Assembly: GCF_000819805.1 (NCBI RefSeq)
Contig: NZ_CDCE01000004.1
Span: 38,947-102,946, forward strand
Source: Aeromonas diversa CDC 2478-85
GTDB taxonomy: Bacteria > Pseudomonadota > Gammaproteobacteria > Enterobacterales > Aeromonadaceae
Direction of reading: 5' to 3'
Length of the DNA: 64,000 bases
Below are positions 1 to 8,856 of this stretch, piece after piece. The translations under genes were made by a program, and so were the position numbers. The notes beneath the pieces are model-generated. The model did no database searches. It saw only the letters and a program-made list of their open reading frames with translations, and had not been told where the DNA came from. How positions within the stretch are numbered: the first letter of the stretch is position 1; the number at the start of each line of letters is the position of its first letter.

Positions 1-1457
1 TGCACGATCTCGTCACCCATTTTCTCGGCCTGTTGTTGTTGCTGTTTCATACGGTCATAGTGGCGGGGATTTCCCTACGCGTGATCCAGAAGAGGCGACC
101 CATCGGGGTCTCTCTGGCCTGGCTCTCCCTCATCTATGCCATCCCCTTTGCCGGCGTCGGTTTCTACATACTGTTTGGCGAAATCCGCCTCGGTCGCCGT
201 CGCGGTGAGCGGGCCAAGACCATGTACACCCCTTATGCTGTCTGGATCCGTCAGCTGGCCAGCCGCTTTCCCCAGTATCGCTGCCCGGTGGGCGAGAAGG
301 CCGCCCCCCTGCACGATCTGGTGCAGGGGCGCCTCGGCATGCCGATGCTCTCGGGCAATCGCATGACCCTGCTCGATCATCCGGAGCGCATTCTCGGCGA
401 GATTGCGCGCGATATCCGCCGTGCCACGCAATCTTGCTATCTCGAGTTCTACATCTGGAACCCGGGCGGCTGGGCCGATGAGGTGGGGGAGGCGCTGCTC
501 GAGGCGTCGCAGCGCGGCGTGGATTGTCGCGTCCTGCTCGATTCGGTGGGGAGCAAGGCCTTTTTCCGCTCTTCCTGGCCCAGGCGTCTGCACGAGGCCG
601 GGGTGCGCCTGGTCGAGGTGCTGCCGGTCGGCGCCTGGCGCATACCCTTCCAGCGCCAGGATCTGCGCATGCACCGCAAGCTGGTGGTGATCGACGACAA
701 GGTGGGCTACACCGGCTCCATGAACATGGTCGATCCGCGCTTCTTCAAGCAAGATGCCGGTGTCGGTCAGTGGGTCGACATCATGCTCAGGGTCGAGGGG
801 CCCATGGTGCCCCTCATGTGGTCGCTGTTCGTGTGGGATTGGGAGATGGAGACCGGCGAGCGTCTGCTCGACAGCCTGCAGCATCAGCCCGAAGCCTGGC
901 CGCTTATCAACGTTCGCACCCAGCTCATCCCTTCAGGCCCGTTTGAGGGGGGGGACTGCATCCAGCAGATCCTGCTGCTCTCTGTGTATCAGGCCAGAGA
1001 GCGCCTGATCCTGACCACCCCCTACTTCGTACCCGATGACTCCCTGGCCGCCGCCTTGCGCTCGGCGGCCGATCGCGGGGTGCAGGTGCAGCTTATCCTG
1101 CCCCATCGCAACGACTCACGCCTCGCCCACCATGCGGGCAACGCCTTTCTTGAGGAGCTGCTCGAATCGGGGGTGGAGATCTACCGCTACGATGCGGGGC
1201 TGCTGCACACCAAGAGTGTGCTGGTGGACGGGGACTTTGCGCTGGTGGGTACGGTCAACCTGGATCGGCGCAGCCTCTGGCTCAACTTCGAGATGACCCT
1301 GCTGGTGGATAATCCGGCGTTTGTCGGGCAACTGCGTCAGCTGGTGGAAGGGTACATGGAGAAGGCCAGCCCCATGACGCTGGTCCAGTGGCGCCAACGT
1401 CGCTGGCACCGGCGCATGATGGAGAATCTCTGCTATCTCTTCAGTCCCCTGCTCTGA
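1..1457 (+). CDS. clsA: Cardiolipin synthase (ClsA type), first base of the gene missing
   Basis: Phospholipase-D superfamily enzyme that condenses two phosphatidylglycerols into cardiolipin at the inner membrane. Two N-terminal membrane helices (about residues 5-28 and 36-59) precede two HKD catalytic motifs: H225-x-K227-x4-D232 (HRKLVVID) and H403-x-K405-x4-D410 (HTKSVLVD). The C-terminus YLFSPLL is close to E. coli ClsA (ending YFFSPLL). The window opens with 'tg' followed in frame by CAC GAT CTC, so the start codon is most likely an NTG whose first base lies just outside. That gives 485 residues, against 486 in E. coli. An internal TTG at 33 is in frame but would cut into the first helix. 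Numbering here assumes the start at position 0. Confidence 0.93.
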   Translation, partial: HDLVTHFLGLLLLLFHTVIVAGISLRVIQKRRPIGVSLAWLSLIYAIPFAGVGFYILFGEIRLGRRRGERAKTMYTPYAVWIRQLASRFPQYRCPVGEKAAPLHDLVQGRLGMPMLSGNRMTLLDHPERILGEIARDIRRATQSCYLEFYIWNPGGWADEVGEALLEASQRGVDCRVLLDSVGSKAFFRSSWPRRLHEAGVRLVEVLPVGAWRIPFQRQDLRMHRKLVVIDDKVGYTGSMNMVDPRFFKQDAGVGQWVDIMLRVEGPMVPLMWSLFVWDWEMETGERLLDSLQHQPEAWPLINVRTQLIPSGPFEGGDCIQQILLLSVYQARERLILTTPYFVPDDSLAAALRSAADRGVQVQLILPHRNDSRLAHHAGNAFLEELLESGVEIYRYDAGLLHTKSVLVDGDFALVGTVNLDRRSLWLNFEMTLLVDNPAFVGQLRQLVEGYMEKASPMTLVQWRQRRWHRRMMENLCYLFSPLL

Positions 1458-1514
1458 GAGCTTGTCATTGTGCCCGCCGCTTCGTAGAGTGCCTGCTGTT
1501 ATCTGACTAACGGG

Positions 1515-2789
1515 ATGAAAAGAATGAAAAAGAGGGTGACGGGTGGAGTCGTCGTACTCCTGCTGGCCGGCGCGGCAGGCAGTTGCTGGTATACGGGCAA
1601 GAGCATCGATGAGCAGATCCCCGTGCAGTTTGCCAAGCTCCAGCAGGAGAGTGGCCTGCAGTTGGAGTGGCTGCCCGGTGAGTCCGGGCTGTTTCGGCGC
1701 GACGGGGACGTCAAGGTAACCCTCACGACCGAGGTGCTGCAGCGCCTTGGCGCGGATGCCAGTCTCGACAAACCCGTCGACATCTACCTTCATAGCCGGA
1801 CGACCATCTTCCCCCTCTACGGGCGCACCCTGGTGACACTCGACAAGCAGCGTGGTGATATGGCCGCACTGCTGACTGAGCTGGGGTTGCAGGGGTGGGA
1901 ACCCACCCTGGATAGCCGCATTAGCTACTGGAATGGGCGCAATGCCTCCCGCCTCATGCTGCCCGAGATCAAGCTCGACGAGCAGGGCAGCACCATAGCG
2001 CTGCATCCGCTGACCCTCGATTACAGCGGCGATCTGACCGGCAGCGGCCGAGTCACCTTCGATTGGCAGGGGATGCAGTATCGCGAGAGCGACGAGTCCC
2101 TCGAGCTGACGCTGGCAGGGGCCAGCGGCAGTGCGGATCTCGACCGGGTTGCCGGCATCTGGATGGTACCCGCCAGCGAGGGCAAGCTGGCCAGTCTCTC
2201 GGTTAAAGCCGGTGAGGCCTTCACCATGACGCTGCAGGGGATGAGCTCCCACTCGCGGCTGGAAGGGGACACGGCCGATACCCTGGGCAGCCAGTATGAG
2301 ACCGGTTTTGAGCGCCTCAATCTGGAGCTGGAAGGGGAGAAGGTTGCCCTGAGCGAGGGGGCGCTCGCCCTGCATCTCAAGGGGATGGATCTGGAGGGAT
2401 ATCGTGACTTGGCGCAGGCCAATGGTGGCGAGCTGGATCCGGCCAAGCTGGAGCTGGCCCTCAACAAACTGCTCGGCAGGGGGATGACGCTGGAGCTGGA
2501 TCGCCTGTCGGCCCGCATCAATGGGGAGCCGGTAGCCGTCAAGGGTAATCTGGTGCTCTCCTCCACGACCCTGGCACAGCTGACCAACGGGGTGGATGGA
2601 TGGCGTGCCCTCACAGGCCAGTTCGACGCCACCGTCTCGGGCAAGCTGGGTGAGGCGCTCCCTCAGGCGGCGCCGGCGCTTCAGAGTCTGACCGAGATGG
2701 GCTACTTCAAGCGCGATGGCGATAGCCTCAAGGCCGACATCAATCTGGCACAGGGCAAGGTGACCATCAATAGCCTGCCGCTCATGTAG
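1515..2789 (+). CDS. YdgA/DUF945 family envelope protein
   Basis: A 424-residue protein with an N-terminal basic stretch and hydrophobic segment (about residues 8-24, signal peptide or anchor), followed by an acidic, beta-rich body. The pattern TGKSIDEQIP after the first helix and the alternating hydrophobic segments match the DUF945 (YdgA-like) family, which is exported or inner-membrane anchored and has no firmly assigned molecular function. A second ATG at 1524 (MKKRVT) is an alternative start and would give a more typical signal peptide. It lies 57 bp after cls on the same strand, so it may be cotranscribed. A strong hairpin terminator follows directly. Confidence 0.75.
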   Translation: MKRMKKRVTGGVVVLLLAGAAGSCWYTGKSIDEQIPVQFAKLQQESGLQLEWLPGESGLFRRDGDVKVTLTTEVLQRLGADASLDKPVDIYLHSRTTIFPLYGRTLVTLDKQRGDMAALLTELGLQGWEPTLDSRISYWNGRNASRLMLPEIKLDEQGSTIALHPLTLDYSGDLTGSGRVTFDWQGMQYRESDESLELTLAGASGSADLDRVAGIWMVPASEGKLASLSVKAGEAFTMTLQGMSSHSRLEGDTADTLGSQYETGFERLNLELEGEKVALSEGALALHLKGMDLEGYRDLAQANGGELDPAKLELALNKLLGRGMTLELDRLSARINGEPVAVKGNLVLSSTTLAQLTNGVDGWRALTGQFDATVSGKLGEALPQAAPALQSLTEMGYFKRDGDSLKADINLAQGKVTINSLPLM

Positions 2790-2799
2790 CCCTCATCAA

Positions 2800-2824
2800 A
2801 AAGGCGCCCTCGGGCGCCTTTTTT
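2800..2824. terminator. Bidirectional intrinsic terminator
   Basis: A GC-rich inverted repeat (aaggcgccc / gggcgcctt) with a run of T on the + side and a run of A on the other side. It lies between the convergent DUF945 gene and purU and can stop transcription from both. Confidence 0.85.
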
Positions 2825-2828
2825 GTGA

Positions 2829-3665
2829 CTACTTGAACACCACCGTCTTGTTGCCGTGAACGAACACGCGCTCACACAGCACCAGCTCGAGGGCGCGCGA
2901 GAGCACGGATTTCTCCACATCGCGGCCGGCCTTGGCCATGGCCTCGGCATCGAAGGCATGGTCCACGTGGATCACGTCCTGCTCGATGATAGGGCCTTCG
3001 TCCAGGTCGTCGGTGACGAAGTGGGCGGTGGCGCCGATGATCTTGACGCCGCGGTTGAAGGCTTGCAGATAGGGGCGAGCCCCGATAAAGGCGGGCAGGA
3101 AGGAGTGATGGATGTTGATGATCTTGCGTGGATAAGCCGCCACAAACTCAGGGGTCAGTACCCGCATATACTTGGCCAGCACCACGTAATCGGGGGTATA
3201 GCCGTCGATGATCTGGCGCACCTGCTGCTCGTGTTCGCCGCGCTCGAGCCCCTCGTGGGAGACGGTATGAAACGGGATATCGAACTTGCCGCACAGCTCG
3301 GCCAGGGCATCGTAGTTACCTATGACGGCGGCGATCTCGATATCGAGGGCACCGGCATAGCTCTTCATTAATATGTCGCCGAGACAGTGCGCCTCTTTAG
3401 TGACCAGGATCACCACCCGCTTGGCCCCCGCCTTGACCAGACGGCGTGAGGCGCCCTGAGGCAAGGCATCATCGAGGTCGGCCAGCAGGGTTTCGTCGTT
3501 GAAACGTCCCTCCAGCTCGGTACGCATGAAGAAACGTCCCTGCTCATGATCCACGAACTCATCGTTCTTGATGATGTTGAGCTGGTGCTTGTAGCAGATG
3601 TTGGTGATCTTGGCGATCAGCCCCTTGGCGTCGGGGCAGTCGGTCAGCAATATTTTCTTTTCCAT
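2829..3665 (-). CDS. purU: Formyltetrahydrofolate deformylase
   Basis: Hydrolyses 10-formyl-THF to THF and formate, balancing one-carbon pools and supplying formate for PurT-dependent purine synthesis. An N-terminal ACT domain (about residues 1-80, DCPDAKGLIAKITNICYKH) is followed by a formyltransferase domain with the INIHHSFLPAF and GATAHFVTDDLDEGPII signatures, which hold the catalytic Asn/His/Asp. The frame stays open to 3719. The start at 3665 (MEKKILLTD) is chosen because it gives 278 residues, the usual length, and begins exactly where family members begin. ATGs at 3677 and 3686 are less likely. No strong ribosome binding site separates these options. Confidence 0.93.
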   Translation of the reverse strand: MEKKILLTDCPDAKGLIAKITNICYKHQLNIIKNDEFVDHEQGRFFMRTELEGRFNDETLLADLDDALPQGASRRLVKAGAKRVVILVTKEAHCLGDILMKSYAGALDIEIAAVIGNYDALAELCGKFDIPFHTVSHEGLERGEHEQQVRQIIDGYTPDYVVLAKYMRVLTPEFVAAYPRKIINIHHSFLPAFIGARPYLQAFNRGVKIIGATAHFVTDDLDEGPIIEQDVIHVDHAFDAEAMAKAGRDVEKSVLSRALELVLCERVFVHGNKTVVFK

Positions 3666-3834
3666 TTTCTCTGTCATCGTGTCCATTGTGATGGGCGTCG
3701 CGCGCCGTTTTTGTCGCACTATGCCATGAGAGTAGGCGCAGGCGCCACGACTGCGTGACCGCTTCCACAGAGAAGAACTTTTTTCCGGTGCACCCTAGTC
3801 TCGAGCAAAGGTTTTCACTACCCTGTCGCTGCTT

Positions 3835-3972
3835 ATTCTCAGGGCGGGGTGCAATTCCCCACCGGCGGTATCCTGCCTCGGCAGGGAGCCCGCGAGCGCC
3901 CGACTCAGGTCGGGGTCAGCAGATCCGGTGAGAGGCCGGAGCCGACGGTGATAGTCCGGATGAAAGAGGATA
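3835..3972 (+). promoter_or_regulatory. FMN riboswitch (RFN element)
   Basis: The conserved RFN blocks appear in order: CTCAGGGCGGGGTGCAATTC, CCCACCGGCGGTA, the variable arm, then CAGCAGATCCGGTGAGAGGCCG, GCCGACGGTGATAGTCCGGATG and AAAGAGGAT. It begins about 235 bp upstream of the ribB start. In proteobacteria this arrangement lowers ribB expression when FMN binds, by early termination or by hiding the ribosome binding site. A GC-rich hairpin-forming stretch follows at about 3974-4010, but I see no strong U-tract, so translational control is the more likely mode. Confidence 0.95.
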
Positions 3973-4069
3973 AGGGCGCGGGTGTGCGGACATAGTGTCT
4001 GCGCCTCTGTGCTTCTGTCTGCCTTTCTGTGCCCTGATTCTGGTATGTGTTAATTAACGGAGTATTACC

Positions 4070-4714
4070 ATGAATCAGTCTCTGCTTTCCCCCTTCGGAT
4101 CCCCTCTCGAGCGTGTCGAGGCGGCCCTCGAGGCCCTGCGTCAGGGTCGTGGCGTCTTGGTTGCCGACGATGAAGACCGTGAAAATGAAGGGGATCTCAT
4201 CTTCGCCGCCGAGTCCATGACCCACGAACAGATGGCCATGATGATCCGCGAGTGTTCCGGCATCGTCTGCCTCTGCCTGACCGAGGAGCGGGTGCGCCGC
4301 CTCGAGTTGCCCATGATGGTTGAGGCCAACTCGAGCCAGTATCAGACCGCCTTCACCGTCACCATAGAGGCGGCCGAGGGGGTCACCACAGGCGTCTCGG
4401 CGGCCGATCGCATCACCACCATTCGCGCCGCCATCGCCGACGATGCCCGTCCGTCCGATCTCAACCGTCCCGGTCACGTCTTCCCACTGCGCGCCCGTGA
4501 GGGTGGCGTACTGACCCGCCGTGGCCACACCGAGGCAACCGTGGATCTGATGACGCTCGCGGGTCTCAAGCCGTTTGGTGTCTTGTGTGAGCTGACCAAG
4601 GAGGATGGCTCCATGGCCCGTTTGCCGGATCTGGTCGCCTTCGGTTTGAAACAGGGCATGCCGGTATTGACCATAGAGGATCTGGTGCAGTATCGTCTGG
4701 CGCTGTTGAGATAG
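4070..4714 (+). CDS. ribB: 3,4-dihydroxy-2-butanone-4-phosphate synthase
   Basis: Converts ribulose 5-phosphate to dihydroxybutanone phosphate and formate, the four-carbon precursor of riboflavin. At 214 residues it is a stand-alone RibB (E. coli 217) without a fused GTP cyclohydrolase II domain. The acidic metal-binding loop [10 protein letters not shown] (residues 33-42) and the [11 protein letters not shown] segment are intact. ACGGAG about 8 bases upstream of the ATG is the ribosome binding site. The gene stands alone, far from other rib genes, and is controlled by the RFN element upstream, the usual arrangement in Gammaproteobacteria. Confidence 0.97.
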   Translation: MNQSLLSPFGSPLERVEAALEALRQGRGVLVADDEDRENEGDLIFAAESMTHEQMAMMIRECSGIVCLCLTEERVRRLELPMMVEANSSQYQTAFTVTIEAAEGVTTGVSAADRITTIRAAIADDARPSDLNRPGHVFPLRAREGGVLTRRGHTEATVDLMTLAGLKPFGVLCELTKEDGSMARLPDLVAFGLKQGMPVLTIEDLVQYRLALLR

Positions 4715-4892
4715 GGGCTCAATGGCAGATGAGGTTTGTCATTTCATTTGCAATTGGTTACGCTCTGTCTCGGCTTTGATGGGAATTTCACCAATTTTTG
4801 TTTCGCCTGATGCTTTTTTGGGCGATCGAAAAAAAATGAGTGAATTAATGCATTTATCCTTGAAAAGCCCTATGCAAACTTCTTTTTATTTG

Positions 4893-4901
4893 TGCCATAA
4901 T
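4893..4901 (+). promoter_or_regulatory. Candidate extended -10 promoter of lpp
   Basis: TGCCATAAT matches an extended -10 element (TGn plus CATAAT) and lies about 43 bp before the lpp ATG in an AT-rich upstream region (4740-4900). No good -35 box is visible at the matching distance, as expected for extended -10 promoters. Confidence 0.5.
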
Positions 4902-4944
4902 TACGCCGCTTGCTAAACGTCTGGCGAGTTAAAGGGAGCTAAAA

Positions 4945-5184
4945 ATGAAAAAAATGCTGTTGGTAGGTGTTGTAGGTCTGTCTGCTCTGCTGGGCGGTTG
5001 TGCTAACACCGAGCTGGAAACCTCTGTTCAGAACCTGTCTAACAAGGTTGATCAACTGGCTCAAGATGTTAGCGCCGTTCGTGCTGACCAGTCCAAGATC
5101 GCTGCCGACGTAGCTGATGCCAAGGCTGAAGCTGCTCGTGCTAACCAGCGCCTGGACAACATGGCTACTTCCTACAAGAAGTAA
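4945..5184 (+). CDS. lpp: Major outer-membrane (Braun-type) lipoprotein
   Basis: A 79-residue lipoprotein. The signal peptide [19 protein letters not shown] carries an LLGG-C lipobox with the acylated Cys at 19. The mature part is a continuous coiled coil with heptad-spaced hydrophobics ([19 protein letters not shown], then an Ala-rich stretch). It ends in ...SYKK, giving the C-terminal lysine that L,D-transpeptidases link to peptidoglycan. The role is tethering the outer membrane to the wall. AAAGGGAGCT gives a strong ribosome binding site. Codon use favours few, T-ending codons (GCT, GTT), unlike its GC-rich neighbours, which fits very high expression. Confidence 0.95.
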   Translation: MKKMLLVGVVGLSALLGGCANTELETSVQNLSNKVDQLAQDVSAVRADQSKIAADVADAKAEAARANQRLDNMATSYKK

Positions 5185-5192
5185 TTCATGTA

Positions 5193-5226
5193 AAAAGTGG
5201 CGCAGGCAACTGCGCCATTTTTTTCG
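5193..5226 (+). terminator. lpp terminator
   Basis: A perfect stem tggcgcag / ctgcgcca with loop gcaa, followed by at least seven T, 14 bp after the lpp stop codon. Confidence 0.9.
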
Positions 5227-5286
5227 CCTCCAATCAGGTGGTCTGACCACTCTCTCCTTTCTTCCCTCTTTATGCTTACCGGAATC

Positions 5287-5312
5287 AAAAAAGCCGGTCG
5301 AGCGACCGGCTT
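5287..5312 (-). terminator. cnoX terminator
   Basis: Inverted repeat aagccggtcg / cgaccggctt with a run of A on the + side, which becomes a U-tract in the cnoX transcript. Located just after the cnoX stop. Confidence 0.85.
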
Positions 5313-5318
5313 CTCATC

Positions 5319-6167
5319 TCAGTAGAGCAGGCTATAGAGCTTGCGCCGCCAGACCGATGCGACCGGCGTGGTCCCCATGGTATTGAGAATGTCGAGGTAG
5401 ATCTTCCTCGCCTCGCCAAATCCCAGATCCTTGCGAAGTATGGTCATCAGCAGCTCCAGTGCTTCTTCCTGTCGGCCTGCGGCATGGTACAGCACGGCCA
5501 GCTCCTGGCTGATGGCGAAATCGTCGGGGCGAGCGGCATGTTGCTCTTCGAGGGCGCGAAGCTCGGGGCTGTCTGAGGCCTGACGCGCCAGATCCAGACG
5601 CGAGCAGAGCTGCTGGTAGTGATCATCCTGCGCCACCATGGGGATAGTCGCGAGGCGCTGCTGCGCCTGATCCAGCTGGTTGAGATCCAGCTCCGCCTGA
5701 ATGAGCCAGAGGGCGATGTCATGTCGCTCCGGCGCCAGTTGATGGGCGCGGGTCAGCAGGGGGAGGGCATCGCCGGCGGCGCCTTGAGCCAGCAGCTCAC
5801 GGCCCTGACCCAGCAGAGTCTCCTCTTCGCGGGGCGCGAAGGCGGCAAAGTAGTGACGCAGTGCGGCCTCGTCCTGAGGACCTTCCAGAAAACCCTCTTC
5901 GTCCGGGCGACCCTGATGAAACTTCACCAGCGCCGGAAGGGCGCGCAGGGCCAGCTGGGTAGCCAGAGACTGCAGCTGGGGGTCATTCATATCGACCTTG
6001 GCCAGGGTGACGGCCGGGTTGTCCTGGCCGACCAGGGCCTCAACCACCGGGGTCATCGCCTGGCATTCGGGCATCTGGGGGGCATGGAAATAAATCACCA
6101 CCGGCTTTTGCATGGAGGCATCGAGCAGGGCGGCGTGAAAATTCTGGGGAGTAATGTCGACGATCAT
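5319..6167 (-). CDS. cnoX: Chaperedoxin CnoX (YbbN)
   Basis: A 282-residue cytoplasmic protein with a thioredoxin-like domain (residues 1-110) and a C-terminal TPR region (about 115-282). The ending ASVWRRKLYSLLY aligns with E. coli CnoX (ending SKYRRQLYALLY, 284 residues). CnoX holds client proteins during oxidative stress, protects their cysteines by mixed disulfides and hands them to GroEL or DnaK. The thioredoxin active site is degenerate: APQMPEC keeps only the second cysteine, as in E. coli CnoX, so it is not a classical reductase. The start lies 13 bp after the phosphopantetheinyl transferase gene on the same strand, so the two are probably cotranscribed. Confidence 0.92.
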   Translation of the reverse strand: MIVDITPQNFHAALLDASMQKPVVIYFHAPQMPECQAMTPVVEALVGQDNPAVTLAKVDMNDPQLQSLATQLALRALPALVKFHQGRPDEEGFLEGPQDEAALRHYFAAFAPREEETLLGQGRELLAQGAAGDALPLLTRAHQLAPERHDIALWLIQAELDLNQLDQAQQRLATIPMVAQDDHYQQLCSRLDLARQASDSPELRALEEQHAARPDDFAISQELAVLYHAAGRQEEALELLMTILRKDLGFGEARKIYLDILNTMGTTPVASVWRRKLYSLLY

Positions 6168-6180
6168 ACGGAGGCTCTCG

Positions 6181-6885
6181 CTACGGATTAATGCCTAGAT
6201 GGGGGGGCTCGGGGCAGATTTCAAGCCTCTCGTCGAGCCAGTGCCAGACAAGCTGATGGGCGTTTGGGGTCGCGACGGCGAGCCACCCCTTCTCAAAGGG
6301 GGTGTCACTCACCTCATAAGAGTGCTGGTCGAGACGATTTTCCAGTCGCCAGTGCTGCGCCGGATGGAAGATGATCTTGTCGAGACCGGCTGCCAGCCCA
6401 CCCCCGTGTGCCTTGAGAAGCGCCTCCTTGCGCGCCCAGAGCCGGTAGAAGCCATCTGCCAGCGCCTCGCTGGGCAAGGTCTCGAGCCAGCGGCTCTCGT
6501 CGGCGGCGAAGAAGCGTCGGGCCAGTTTCAGCAGATCCCTCGTCCGTCCACCCAGCTCCAGATCGACGCCGACCGGCGCGCTCCGGCACAGTGCCAGCAC
6601 CAACCAGTCGCCACTGTGAGAGAGGTTGAAGTGGTACTCCCCGTCGAGCAGCCGGGGTTTACCCTGCTCTGTAGCCCCAAAGTGCAGTGCCTGATCCGGC
6701 AGGCGATGGCCCAGCTCACGGCGCAGCAGGGCTCGACTGAGGAGCCACTGCCTGGCCCTGTGGGGAGAGGAAAGCGTGGTCGCATGCTGGCGTTCGTCGG
6801 GTGAGAGCAGCGCCAGCAGCTCGGGTGAAATCGGCGTCTGCACCTGGGTGAGGGAGAGCAGGAAGAGGTCGACCCGATGCGCCAT
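6181..6885 (-). CDS. 4'-phosphopantetheinyl transferase, Sfp type
   Basis: Transfers phosphopantetheine from CoA to a serine of carrier proteins. All hallmarks of the Sfp/Gsp family are present in 234 residues: GKPRL (75-79), FNLSHSGD (86-93), GVDLE with the Mg-binding D108 and E110, and WARKEALLKAHG (150-161) with E154. At this size it is a two-lobed Sfp-type enzyme rather than an AcpS monomer. No NRPS or PKS genes lie in the window, so the carrier protein cannot be read from context. It is the first gene of a probable two-gene unit with cnoX and diverges from the NlpC/P60 gene. Confidence 0.88.
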   Translation of the reverse strand: MAHRVDLFLLSLTQVQTPISPELLALLSPDERQHATTLSSPHRARQWLLSRALLRRELGHRLPDQALHFGATEQGKPRLLDGEYHFNLSHSGDWLVLALCRSAPVGVDLELGGRTRDLLKLARRFFAADESRWLETLPSEALADGFYRLWARKEALLKAHGGGLAAGLDKIIFHPAQHWRLENRLDQHSYEVSDTPFEKGWLAVATPNAHQLVWHWLDERLEICPEPPHLGINP

Positions 6886-7042
6886 TTTTCACTCCAAAAA
6901 GGGTTTGAAGCGCCAATAAAACCACATTTGCTATCGGCAAGATAGCCTTGCCGAGAATTGTCTATTGTTTGGCCACGATCACATTTGACATGAAAAATAA
7001 GGATTTTTTGCAAAAAAATGTGATGTCGATGGGTTTTATTTC

Positions 7043-7070
7043 TTGATCTGACCCGTTTCTTCTTTATAGT
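7043..7070 (+). promoter_or_regulatory. Candidate sigma-70 promoter of the NlpC/P60 gene
   Basis: TTGATC (7043-7048), a 16-bp spacer and TATAGT (7065-7070). The predicted leader is about 65 nt and contains a TGTAA / TTACA inverted repeat at 7108-7125, just before the ribosome binding site. Whether that repeat is an operator is not known. Confidence 0.5.
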
Positions 7071-7141
7071 CGAAACCTATTGTCTTTAAAGGTTCTGGGA
7101 ACCTGATTGTAACCTATTGATTACATTTAGGAGATAAGGGA

Positions 7142-7639
7142 TTGCGTTATCTGATGCTACTGTTGGTTGCGCTGGGCATGGCGGGCTGCTCTTCGACGCC
7201 CGATCCTGATCTGGCGAGCAAGATCGAAGTCTCCATGGTCGAGCCGGTCATCGAGCCCGAGAGCAGTGCCCCCAGCCTCGACGACATCATGATGGTTTAT
7301 AAGGAGTGGCGTGGCGTTCCTTACCGGATGGGCGGCACCACCCAGCGCGGCGTTGACTGCTCCGCCTTTGCCCGTGAGGTGTTTCGCGATGCCCTCGGCA
7401 TCGAGTTGCCTCGCTCCACCCGCTCTCAGGTGCACGAAGGGACCCGGGTTGCACGCAACGAGCTGGTGGAAGGGGATCTGGTCTTCTTCAAGATCAACTC
7501 CCGCCTCAACCACGTCGGCATCTATGTGGGGAACGGTGAGTTCATTCATGCCTCGACCCGCAAGGGCGTGACCCGCTCCAAGCTGGATGACCGCTACTGG
7601 CGGGCCAAGTTCTGGCAGGCAAGACGCATCGAGATCTGA
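7142..7639 (+). CDS. NlpC/P60 family lipoprotein, cell-wall endopeptidase
   Basis: A 165-residue outer-membrane lipoprotein (signal with LGMAGC, acyl-Cys 16) with one NlpC/P60 domain from about residue 45. The catalytic triad is visible: C73 in GVDCSAF, H124 in LNHVGIYVG and H136 in FIHAS. The family cleaves peptide stems of peptidoglycan (D-Glu/mDAP or mDAP/D-Ala cross-link bonds). Size and architecture match E. coli NlpC or MepS; I cannot tell which. The start is TTG, chosen because TAGGAG lies 8 bases upstream and the signal peptide begins there. No ATG gives a complete signal. Confidence 0.88.
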   Translation: MRYLMLLLVALGMAGCSSTPDPDLASKIEVSMVEPVIEPESSAPSLDDIMMVYKEWRGVPYRMGGTTQRGVDCSAFAREVFRDALGIELPRSTRSQVHEGTRVARNELVEGDLVFFKINSRLNHVGIYVGNGEFIHASTRKGVTRSKLDDRYWRAKFWQARRIEI

Positions 7640-7700
7640 TGGCTCGTCCCTCTGGAAAAACGGCTCAAGCAGCCTGGACCGTTTCTCCAGATAGACAGTC

Positions 7701-7722
7701 AGGGCCCCTTCGGGGGCCCTTG
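7701..7722 (+). terminator. Probable terminator after the NlpC/P60 gene
   Basis: Perfect hairpin agggcccc-ttcg-ggggccct with a poor T-tract (tggcatttg), so a moderate call. Confidence 0.5.
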
Positions 7723-7778
7723 GCATTTGTGCAGACCGCCACTATAGTGAGCGCCGGTTTTTTCAGGCGAGCCTTCTC

Positions 7779-8708
7779 ATGTCGACCCCACCCCGCAATG
7801 GTCTTCACCCCCGCAACCGCCATCGCAATGGCTATGACTTCAAGGCACTGACCCAGGCGCACCCGCCTCTGGCTCCCTTCGTCAGACCCGGCCCTCATGG
7901 GCGACTCACCATCGATTTTGCCGATCCCCTTGCGGTCAAGGCCCTCAATGCCGCCATCTTGCTCGCCATGTATCGTCTGCGATTTTGGGACATTCCGGCC
8001 GGTTACCTCTGTCCGCCGATACCGGGTCGGGTCGACTACCTGCACCATCTGGCGGATCTGTTGGCGGACGGCAAGACGGTGCCTCGTGGTAAAGAGGTGC
8101 GCCTGCTCGACATCGGCACCGGTGCCAACTGTATCTACCCCTTGCTCGGGCATCAGGAGTACGGGTGGAGCTTCGTCGGCTCGGATGTGGAGTCAGCCTC
8201 TCTCAAGAGCGCGAGCCTTATCGTGCAGAGCAACGCCCTGCAGCGGCAGATAGAGTGCCGTCTACAGCCTGATCGGCGCCACATCTTCCAAGGCTTGATA
8301 AAGCCGGACGACGACTTCGCGGCAACCCTCTGCAATCCTCCGTTTCATGCCTCGGCCAAAGAGGCCAGCAGCGGTAGCGAGCGCAAGCTGCGTAATCTGG
8401 CCCGCTCCCGTGGGGATCGCCAGCCGCAGGGCGGCAAGGGGCCGCGGCTAAACTTCGGCGGCCAGCACAACGAGCTCTGGTGCGATGGTGGGGAGCTGGC
8501 TTTCCTGCGCCGCATGATTGCCGAGAGTGCCGCGTTTGCGACCCAGTGTGGCTGGTTTACCACCCTGGTTTCCAAGGGGGATAACCTGGCCCCGGCTCGT
8601 AAGGCACTGGCTGCGGTCAACGCCGGCGAGGTGCGAGTGATCCCCATGGAGCAGGGCAACAAGGTGACCCGGATCCTGGCCTGGCGCTTCCCCAAAATGG
8701 GGTCATGA
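7779..8708 (+). CDS. rlmF: 23S rRNA (adenine(1618)-N6)-methyltransferase
   Basis: SAM-dependent methyltransferase that modifies A1618 of 23S rRNA. At 309 residues it carries the SAM motif DIGTGAN (from D111) and the N6-adenine catalytic motif NPPF (186-189). It also has the family-typical [14 protein letters not shown]-terminus and the [13 protein letters not shown] loop that follows NPPF in RlmF. It appears to be a single-gene unit between two hairpins. The ribosome binding site upstream of the ATG is weak. Confidence 0.95.
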   Translation: MSTPPRNGLHPRNRHRNGYDFKALTQAHPPLAPFVRPGPHGRLTIDFADPLAVKALNAAILLAMYRLRFWDIPAGYLCPPIPGRVDYLHHLADLLADGKTVPRGKEVRLLDIGTGANCIYPLLGHQEYGWSFVGSDVESASLKSASLIVQSNALQRQIECRLQPDRRHIFQGLIKPDDDFAATLCNPPFHASAKEASSGSERKLRNLARSRGDRQPQGGKGPRLNFGGQHNELWCDGGELAFLRRMIAESAAFATQCGWFTTLVSKGDNLAPARKALAAVNAGEVRVIPMEQGNKVTRILAWRFPKMGS

Positions 8709-8856
8709 GCCCAGCCTCCAGGGGGGATGTGAGTGTCCACTTCGCCCTTTGGTACAGCTGTACGCCGAGATTTTTTTGCAATTTCACCTGCGACTTTCTT
8801 AAAATAGTCACTGGTTTGACCTGTCCAAGGCACACCCTGACTGAAAGGAAAGGTTG

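Noticed and set aside
4722..4916. A 64-codon frame between ribB and lpp
   Set aside because: It overlaps the AT-rich lpp promoter region, has no family resemblance and no ribosome binding site.
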